Part shown: piece after piece, positions 36,759 to 64,000 of the stretch | Layout of the letters: every line of letters begins with the position of its first letter | Numbering within the stretch: the stretch's first letter is position 1 | From: Lycocorax pyrrhopterus obiensis | Taxonomy: Eukaryota > Chordata > Aves > Passeriformes > Paradisaeidae | Direction: 5' to 3' | DNA: 64,000 nt | Assembly: GCA_014706295.1 (NCBI GenBank) | Contig: JACSVZ010000008.1 | Coordinates: forward strand, 4,032,848 to 4,096,847 | Position numbers and translations under genes: made by a program | Notes under the pieces: generated by a model | Told to the model about the DNA's origin: nothing | Seen by the model: only the letters and a program-made list of their open reading frames with translations | Database searches by the model: none

Positions 36759-37083
36759 TCCAAGGGCTGGAGAACCTCTGCTATGAGACAATCTGAGAGA
36801 GCTGGGGATGTTCAGCCTGGAGAAGGGAAGGCTCTAGGGAGACGAGACCTTAGAGCCCATTCCAGTGCCTAAAGGGGCTCCAAGAGAGCTGGAGAGGCCC
36901 TGGCACAGGTTGCCCAGAGAAGCTGCGGCTGCCCCATCCCTGCAATCATCCAAGGTCAAGCTGGACAGGGCTTGGAGCAACCTGGTCTAGTGGATGGCAT
37001 CCCTGCCCGTGGCAGTGGGGAGTGGAACTAGATGATCTTTAATATTCCTTCCATCCAAACCATTCTATAATTCTATGATTCTG
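36759..37083 (+). mobile_element. CR1 LINE 3' end with internal deletion
   Basis: The copy begins with CAAGGGCTGGAGAACCTCTG and has the GTTCAGCCTGGAGAAGG and GGGGCTCCAAGAGAGCTGG blocks. It ends with ACCATTCTATAATTCTATGATTCTGT, the typical CR1 3' tail, so it is plus-oriented. Near 36895 the CAAGAGAGCTGGAGAGG block joins directly to CCCTGGCACAGGTTGCCC. The roughly 100-bp block usually between them, which the copy at 13031 retains in part, is missing. Confidence 0.9.
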
Positions 37084-40000
37084 TGCAAGGAGAAATAAGC
37101 CTTGGGATAACAGATGCTGTCGCTTCACCAGAAGAGAAGCCCTGATAGAAAGCCCAAGAGTTTTCAGTGTGCCATCTCGCTCTACAATAAACCTCTCTCC
37201 ATACTTACATGCCCTTACAACAGCCTGACAGGGGATGGCTTCAGAAGGCTACAAGAGCAGACAGCTGTTCTGAGACATTCTGGGTCAGAATGCAACAATC
37301 TTTAGCATAGAAAAAACCTGGATTGTCTCTGGATAGGAGAGAGGAAAGGAAAAGAAATACCATGGAGAGGAAAGGCAGGGAACAAGTGCCAAGTACAAAA
37401 GGGTGAGTTGGGTTCTGGTGTGTGATGCCTACAGGTGGGTCCTGTGAAACCTGTTACCTTAAAACAGTTACTCAAACCATCCAAGCATCTACCCAGGTAG
37501 AGAAGCATGCTCCTCACTTCTCTGGGAGCCAGTCTTCTCCTGTCATTCCCACTTCTGCCAGGCTTGCTCCCCTCCCCATTTGTGGGCAAGTGGCTCCTTG
37601 CCCCAGCCTGTCTCACCTGCCAGAAAAAAGCGTTCCTCCTCCACCCTGATGATAGCCTGGACAGGCAGGATGGGTTACACATCTCCCTCACTTAGGTTTT
37701 CCAAGTTCTTTGAATTTTACACCAAGTTTCTGGTGAGATCGGGCAGAATCCAACACAAGCAGCAGCAGCACTCAGACTTCACCAGCTGGCAGTGGTCCAT
37801 TTACCAGCTACCGGTTGGACAACACAGGCTTGAGGCTTCAGTATTCGCTTTCATCAACTCTCCTTTGGCCATCAGTGAATAATTACAGACTATGGATATG
37901 CTGAGCTCAGACTGCCACCTTCCTGGCCAGCCCTTCATTCCCGTAAGGATGAAAATACACCTTCTGGCATTTTGATGCATGGTGGGGTTATAAGCACAGC
38001 AGACTGGTCATATGGTCTCTCTCTGAAAATCCTCACTCCGCAGCTGCCCATCAAACAGACAGATGGTGCTTCCTGACCTCCAAAAATAATTAAAGATGTG
38101 CTTTCCTCTCTTGATTTAGAGGCTCCACCGGTCAGACTTTGAATGTAGCAGAATGCACCAGAGCTGGCTTTAGAGAAGCAAAAAAGTTGCTAAAAGCCAG
38201 GGGTTTGGAAGGAAATACCCTGTCCGATCTGGAAAAAGGGGCAGAGGTGCCGTGATGGACTCACACGCCACTCACCCCTCTACAGAGCTTCATCGAAGCC
38301 CTCAACATGAGACAAAGCAAGATGGGGGGGCTTTAACCCTTTCTTTGCCAACTGAATTTGGTGCCAGGTCGCTGCCACCACAGAGAGATGTGCCCAGCAT
38401 GGTGCAGGGGTGACTGCTCAAGCCAAACCCCCACTGCTAGGAGGGATGTGACTCAAAGTTGTGGTGTGGATATTTTCCCACTGGCCTCACGTACTTACTG
38501 GTAACCAGTTCATGATCTTCCCATCACCATTCTCAGCTGTGTCATCCACATCTGGCAGCCTACAGTGCTGTGATGTCTGGCCCACAGGGTTGAATGTGCT
38601 TGCAGCCCCCACACCAATCTCAGCAATGCCCACACTCCCGGTGCATGACCCCATCCCCTCCCTGACCAGCCCTGTACCAGCCTGGTCTCTTCTCATCTGC
38701 TCCCTTCTTTCAGTCTCAGGAAGCATCACCCTTTCCTCTGCTCAGCTTTGCTCCTTTCCCCACATCTTTACTCCCCTCTTCTGGTACATCTTGCCCTGGT
38801 GTCCCTGTCAGGCAGCCCTGGTGCCCCATTGCAGCTTTCCCCAGCCATCCCTGCCCATCTGCACACACCCTGTGCTGGTACCCCTCTCCCAACCCTTCAT
38901 GCAGCGCTGGGCTCCATCTGCCGAATCCCTAACCTTTGAACTGGAGCCTTCTCGTGCCCTGCATTTCTGCAGTGCTGAGGAGAAGACAATTTTATATCCA
39001 GATGGGACCATTTCCTTCCCAAGTCCAGGTGCATAAATGAACCTGGGGGGCCCACAAGTAGCACAGCCCCTCCTGCTAACCCATGCCAGGACCTCTGCAA
39101 AGGTGAGCACCCAGCCTGACTCCTGAATCTCAATAAGAAATTATGTATTTGCAAAAAAATTTAAAAAAAAAATCCGTGTATTTTCACACAAAACACTGCA
39201 GTTGTACACCAGTATTTTTAGCTGCAGCCCAGCTCTACAAGACAAGTTACCACCAGCCAGTGCGTGTGATTTTGGTGAGCCACAATCTAAACTCATGCCA
39301 ACAGGTTGCAGCGAGAGAAAGGTGATGATCTCAAGGCAGGTAACAGCAGGGAAACCTCGAAGAACTCGCCATCTGCGTGCAGCCAGAGCGTTGTCACCAT
39401 CTGCCCCAGCTGCAGGGAGGGGAGCCCAGGACCAGCCCTGCCCGCGCAGCTGGGCTTGAGCACGAGCTGGGGGGGATGCTCCAGCCCGTGTCCTAAAGGG
39501 TCCCAGCAGCTTCCTAGGTTTCATCAGCGGCCTCATCATTTTCCTACATTGTCAGGCAACCAGCCCCAGTTACCCTCAGCAGCTCCCGGGTACCGGTGTT
39601 TTTCGGGGTCTCTGGCTCCAGCAAAGCCCCCGTGCTCAGGGACACATTATCTGACATCCTCTCATCATCTGACATCCCCTCACTCCGGGGGCTACACCTC
39701 CCTCCCCCAGCTCTTCACCGCAATCCCCACCATTTTCCACCATCATTTAAGTTTCTGAAGTAATTTCTTTTTTCTTTTTTTGTCCTTTTTTTTTTTTTAA
39801 AGCAAACCATCTACCATATGTTCTCCCCTGAAAGGGGCAATTGTTAACAGATCATTAAAACACCGTGGCGAGTGCTCTGAGATTCCTTCCCTCAGTCTTA
39901 CGCATTATCCCGTCTCTGTCACCCTTTCAATGCGGCTTTGAGGGCTCTGCTTTTCTAACTTCCTTCTCGGGGGGGAAAAAAAAAGAAGAGAGAAAGAGCC

Positions 40001-43000
40001 ACTAAAATGACCCTCTTCACAGCTCTCCTCCTTGCTTTTCAATGTCTTTTGCGACACCCAACAATAATTGGGGTGGGGGGCTGGCGTGCCGCTGCTGCTG
40101 TCACCAGGCTGGGGGTGGCAGGGCCACATCCTGCCCCGTTCACAAGGTGCCAGGGTTGGGATAGCAGGATGAGGGGTGACAGGGGTGCTGCAGGCATCCC
40201 GTGGGTGCTGACAACCTCTCCTTCCACTGCTGGGCAAGGGGACTGCTTGTCATGGGAGGCTCAAACAGCACATCCCACCCGGCCTGGTGCTGTCCCTGTG
40301 CCTGGGGTGGGGGCTGTGGGACGACCCCATGACACACATGTGTGCTGGCCTAAGACAGACAGTATTCCTTAGACAGCTCATTCCCTCAGGTGCATTGGAT
40401 GCTTTCAGCAGCACAAATACGTTTCATATGGAAATAAGCTAATGGCTGGCTGGGAACTGAGCTAAGCCCAGAGATGGAGCTGTTTTGGGGGCTTGAATAT
40501 TTCACCTCCCTTTCCTGGAGAACTGACACTATTTTAGGAAACACCAAATGATGGGAAGCTGGGGACCATCAGGAGATGGACCGCTTCTGCCTCAGCCATG
40601 GTCTCAGCTTAGTGGAGCATGGGCACAGCACAGGAACCTTCCCAGGGTTGTGCCCGTGCACCTCCCAGCCCCATGTGCAGGGAGAGGGACCCTGGGAGTG
40701 CTCCTTGGATGAGCCAGGAGGACTTGCAGCTTCACGGCACCTCACCACCAAAGTGGGACAAGGAGAAGACCCAGCAGGGGCAAAGGCACATCCCAACCAC
40801 AGCATTACACAGGCCCAGTTCCAGCGTGAGGGCTGCCAAACTCACCTTGAGCACCAGCAGCAACAGCCTTGGGTTGAGGGACACTTCCTGCAGGCTCTGT
40901 ACTCTTGTGATCAGGAAGGACAAGGCTTTCAGAACTCACACAGCAGTTCCTTACTTGCATCTTCTCCCCTTCTGCCATGGATTTGGCCATTCCTCCAGAG
41001 GACCTTGTTCCCCAACCCATCCAGCCAAGCTCCAGGCGTGGTTTGCACCTCTGCTCGACGCAGCCACCTTTCCCAGCAGCCAGCATGAGGCCCTTTGAAT
41101 TTGCACTTCCCTATCCCAGCAAAGGAGTGTGCTGCATGGGACGGAGAGAGCGCAACACCCCAGCTGGCAAAGAGGGGGAGAGGCAGCTGTCCCAGTCAGC
41201 AAAACCCAGTTATGTTTGAAAAAACCCAGAAACTTCAAAGCCCTGCACACAGACTTCTCCCAGAACCCGTATTCATTCCACAGCAGCTCAGCAGCTTTGC
41301 CAGTGCCTGCATGTAGCTCCAGGGACCTCAGAGGGCTACTTCCTCACCTGGCACCCCAGTCCATTCCCCCCCAGCTCTTGCCCTTCAGCCAGCAGGTTTT
41401 CCCCAGCACCCTCCAAACCCCTCAGGCTGTTATGTTTATTTTAACCCAGGAAGGTGTAGCCTCAAGCTGGAGGAGACCGTGCTGCTCCTGCTTTGCTCCA
41501 GCCGAGGGATCTGCCCTGAACAGATCCCACTGCAGAGTCCCTGAGCATGCTGGGAACACTACAGCAAAGCGATGCTCAGCTGCTGCCAGGAGATCCTTGT
41601 GCTTGCCCAGGCAAAACCTCCCATCCCAGAACCCGTGGTGCTGATCCACAAGGAATTTCCAAGCAGGGCTGAGCACTGTGATGGGGGTGGGATCAGAAAC
41701 CAGTACCCAATGCCCAGAAGGACGAGGCAGCTTTGTCCTGGCGTGCACATCCCAGGCAGGTCGGCTCCTCTCCTCTCCTTTCCAGGATGGCAGCTTTTAG
41801 CTCTTCATCAAGGACAAAACTTTCTACAGGAAAAAAGTACCTCCTTCAAAGGAGCATGCTGGAAACGCACAGGACTCCAACTTTCCTGAGGGGATTTAGC
41901 AGCCGCCTTTGCCAAGGGCTCTTAACCCTGCTGCGGGGCAAAATGTTACCCCTTAGAGCTGCAGAGACAGACTTCAGGCCAGGAGCTGAATCCAAACCCA
42001 AGTACTTTCATTCGAGTGCAAAACCAGATGGAGCTGTGTCCGTTTTGAGCAGCACGATGGACTGAATGTAATTTTGACAAGACAAACAGCAGCACGGCTT
42101 TCCCACCACAGATGAAGATGCCGCCCTCTCACCTCCTCTCCCCCAAAAGGCACAGACATTAAATGAGGATGCAAACCCAAAGCACTGATGTCCTTGCGGT
42201 CGAGGTGATCTCCCTGGCCCAGCACAACCCACAGGATCCCAGCAAGTGGGAGCACCTGCCCTCTGCAGTTGAACACCTACCACATTATTTCTTACCTAAA
42301 AGCAATTCCTGAACCCACACAAGAACCTTGGAATAATCAGCTGGTGCAGAGAAGTTGTGAACACTGGGAAGTCCCATTGAAAAAAAGAGTTTTAGGAACA
42401 CAGATCCACAAAACAACTTTTAGCTAAATGGGCTTTAGATCTTAAACACTGATATTTTTCCCCATCAGGGGGAAATTAGCTCAACCCACTTCGGAGGTGT
42501 GTTTTCCAGGTGAAGTTGTAACCAGCAGCTGTATCCCGAGTGTCCCTCTCTGCCTCACGAACAGATGATAATCACTGCAGAGGTTTGGACCTATCGAGGG
42601 ATTTCCTTGGAAGCTGTGCCTGCACAAAGGGGCTTCTTGAAGCAGAGCAGGGGAAAGGGCCACTGAAGAAACCCTGGTGCCATATGGATGCAGAGATTTA
42701 ATTCCCGGCGAGCAGAGATTTAATTAGTGCCTTGCTGTACGGCATATCCACACCACCAGAGGGAGACCTGCTCAGCATTTCTCCTCCGGATCTGTGCTGG
42801 TTAAAGATTTTTATCGAGTATCGGCAGCGGCATTTACAGCAGATACTGTGCACGATGCTCCAGCCGGGCACTCAGCTCGCCAGCGCGCATCGCCCAAGTG
42901 CTGTGCCAAGTCTGTGCGTCTGTGGCCTCTGGTTACTTGAAATAGAGAGGTAAATCTCTTTTTCTAGCTGAATGGTGATGGAAAGCAGGAACACATGGAG

Positions 43001-44639
43001 CAGGAACCACTGTCAGCTCACAGTTATCAGAGCTCTTTAAAATTATATGCACAGAATAATCCACTGTTCTGGGATTTTGTGGAGTTGTCTCAGTCTTTTA
43101 AACAGCAGCCAAGGATCATTTTCTTAAATCAGGTTAAGGATGCATCTGTGAGGAGCAGCCCAGCTGTGGCTGCTCCTGCCAGGAGGACAAAGATTGCATT
43201 AGATCAGCATTCTTCACCCATCTGAAGTCAATTTTCTCATCAGCTCTCTGGAGAAGGCAGCTGAGCAGAGAACTGCTGCATCTCTCTCCCCCAGCCACCT
43301 CCCAATAGGCATCATCCCTCCCTCCAGTTACCACGGGCATGTGAAGCCAAGAGTTAATTTCCTCAGATCCGAGGGGATGGGAAGGGTCAATAGTTTTTGA
43401 ATCAATCATTTATTAATGAAAATCACACAGGGCTTACTTTGTGATTGTCAGGATGACATCACTCCCACCCAAACACTGTGAATGACAGTGAGCACTGGGG
43501 ATGGCTGAAAATTCAGTACAGCCCATAAATTTTCTTTTTAAAGGAGAGTTGCTCTCTTGTATCCCCAAATGCTCTCCCCATTACATTTAAACCACCTAAA
43601 GTTTAACCATGCTTCTGTCACCTCCTGCTTACCTGGATATCTCATATTTCACACCACCACCACATTTACAAGACACTATTAGGGAAAAAAATTACTTTTG
43701 ATCTTTGTCATTCCCACCTTCCCAGCCCACTCTCCACAACAAACCGACTTCAGCTTCAATTTTCCCATCCTTCCCCAGCAGTCGGCTCCGTCCTCCCAAG
43801 CTGCTCCTCCTTTTCCCCTTCCCTTCTTGGTACAAAAATCCACCCTTAAAACACATCTCGCTTCTTAACTTACTGGAACACATTATCCAAGACCGAGACC
43901 AGGAAAATTTAGGTGACAAGGACACGGAGCAATTAAATAAGTAGTAGCCATGTGCAGGGCCCAACGCTAGAGTGTGCTGTGTAGGAAACGACCTCGCACA
44001 GCCCGTGCTGGACTGGGATCTTTCTCCCTAGAAACCATCAGGAACACCGAAGGACTGGATGAGTCCTTTTTGGCTTCTGGAAACGGATGAAGTTTGCTCA
44101 GAAATTCTTGGTGAAGGCAGAGAGTTAAGCAGAAAACGCTGAGTTTTGAAAAAAAGCAGAAAGAAATGTCCAGGACAAGAAAATTAAAAAAAAAACAACA
44201 ACAACAAAAAGCAGCAAGGAGAAAATAATATCAAATATTGCCCTGTTTTTCTTAGTGGCGTGTTCAGAAAAGCAGAGATTTAGATTCAGGATATAAATCT
44301 GCTTTATTCTCATCCTGACTTTGGTTTAATTGAAATATTATGATAATTGGGTTTTGCATTTTGCCTGCAGGCCTGGCTGGGGCTGGAGAGACTGCAGAGA
44401 AATGCTCAGGACAAAGGAACACCAACAAAAACCCCAGAGCTCTTGGTGGACTAAGAGAAGCAAGGGAGGCACAGATGTTCAGTGACTCTCCAAAACCCCA
44501 GGCAGGCAGCACCCAGGCCAGAATCACAGCTCCTGCTACTTCTACCTTTTGATTCAGCATTTGAGGGACAGGCTTAAATTATCTAAAAAAATAAAAAGCA
44601 TTTTAAACAAAACCTACATGCTTTTTTTTTTTTTTTTAG
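37084..44639. other. Intergenic DNA between NEUROG3 and TSPAN15
   Basis: No exon was recognised. Open frames of 130-190 codons (for example 38461-39036 plus) have no family resemblance. It contains a 2 x 18 bp tandem repeat at 39649-39684 (ATCTGACATC core) and T/A runs near 39787 and 44622. A regulatory-looking block is at 42680-42900. Confidence 0.5.
42680..42900. promoter_or_regulatory. Candidate regulatory element with repeated homeodomain motif
   Basis: GCAGAGATTTAATT occurs twice exactly (42690-42703 and 42712-42725), a 22-bp period or two DNA turns. A CATATG E-box lies just before it and AAAGATTTTTATCG downstream. It lies about 9 kb upstream of NEUROG3 and 2 kb past TSPAN15. Function is inferred. 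Confidence 0.3.
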
Positions 44640-45351
44640 GAAAAAAAAACCTCATTGTTTTTATTTTGACAGTAAATTTTAGAAACATCTGACATACAGA
44701 ACTCCAAAAAAATAGAAGGTCATAAATCACCTAGTTAATTTACTAAAGGGGAAAAATACAGTACATCCAAGACTCAAGTAAGTTTATACAAAAGCCAGAC
44801 AGTAATAAACTGCATTAAAAAATATATCAAGCATTACCTGACCCATTTGACATTGGCATTTGCCCCATTATTAAAAGGCACAGAGGACTGAGCAATGAAA
44901 GCGATCAGTATCACATCCATTATTGTCAGTAAATTCATCATGATTAGCATAAAACTCCATTATTAAACACATGTTTAATATTCACCACGTAGATCGGTAA
45001 GAAATCTCTCTTGGAAGCAGTAAGAAAATAAAGTTGGAAAAGGACAAACACTTAAATACGACATCCCAAGACGCAAAGACACTTCCTAGAAATCAACGTT
45101 CAAATCTTCCCAGAACAGATTTTCTGGCTGTGTTATCACTCAGCAATCACTCAAGAGGAGATTTAATGATCCGCAGACCCACCCTCCGGCACCGCCGCGA
45201 TCCCATCGGCAGCGCGGGGCCCCTCCGGTGTGTCCTGGGTCGCACTCACCGCCGGCTGCTGGCTGGTTCACCACCCCACAGTCTGGAGCAGCCAGCACGA
45301 ACCAAAACCGGTGGGTTTGCCTGGGTTTAGCTGCGTTTTGGGCTCCCCAAG
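44640..45351 (-). other. Probable TSPAN15 3' untranslated region
   Basis: This minus-strand sequence follows the TSPAN15 stop codon. An AATAAA signal on the minus strand (plus TTTATT, 44660-44665) is about 690 nt downstream of the stop and would put cleavage near 44640. A T-run on the plus strand at 44622-44638 adjoins it. Another candidate signal lies near 44304-44309, so the end is uncertain. Confidence 0.45.

Positions 45352-64000
<18,649 letters not shown>

Overview
The window is vertebrate nuclear DNA, almost certainly from a bird. The evidence is seven CR1 LINE fragments (the standard avian retroposon), one retroviral-type LTR, short introns, and strong CpG islands at promoters. It contains two recognisable protein-coding genes, both on the minus strand. 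Everything else is intergenic or intronic DNA. The species cannot be named from the sequence alone.

Layout: 1-31.2 kb holds no recognisable exon. It contains CR1 fragments, one LTR, blocks that look like conserved regulatory DNA, and a nearly perfect 72-nt hairpin at 20423-20494. From 31.2 to 36.6 kb is a large, very GC-rich CpG-island domain around a single-exon CDS for neurogenin 3 (NEUROG3, 33496 down to 32954, 180 aa), with a palindromic TATA box about 0.2 kb upstream and a polyadenylation signal about 0.35 kb downstream. From 36.7 to 44.6 kb is intergenic DNA with one internally deleted CR1. From 44.6 to 60.6 kb is tetraspanin 15 (TSPAN15). All eight coding exons can be placed with GT-AG junctions, and together they give an uninterrupted 295-residue protein with four membrane spans and the eight extracellular cysteines of the TspanC8 group. 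Its promoter CpG island is at 60.35-60.8 kb, and 60.8-64 kb holds no recognised gene.

The two genes share a neighbourhood rather than a pathway. NEUROG3 is a proneural bHLH activator that specifies endocrine progenitors. TSPAN15 is a membrane scaffold that controls ADAM10. TSPAN15 and NEUROG3 are also neighbours in mammals, which supports the identification. As I recall the human and mouse maps, the two genes converge tail to tail there, whereas here they run in the same direction, which would imply that NEUROG3 has been inverted in one lineage.

The most promising unexplained item is the 20423-20494 hairpin (31 of 33 positions paired, 6-nt loop), which has the size of a microRNA precursor or a very young fold-back duplication. 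Next are clusters of SOX, FOX and homeodomain motifs flanking NEUROG3, and a CR1 tail plus an 18-nt homopolymer immediately in front of TSPAN15 exon 5.
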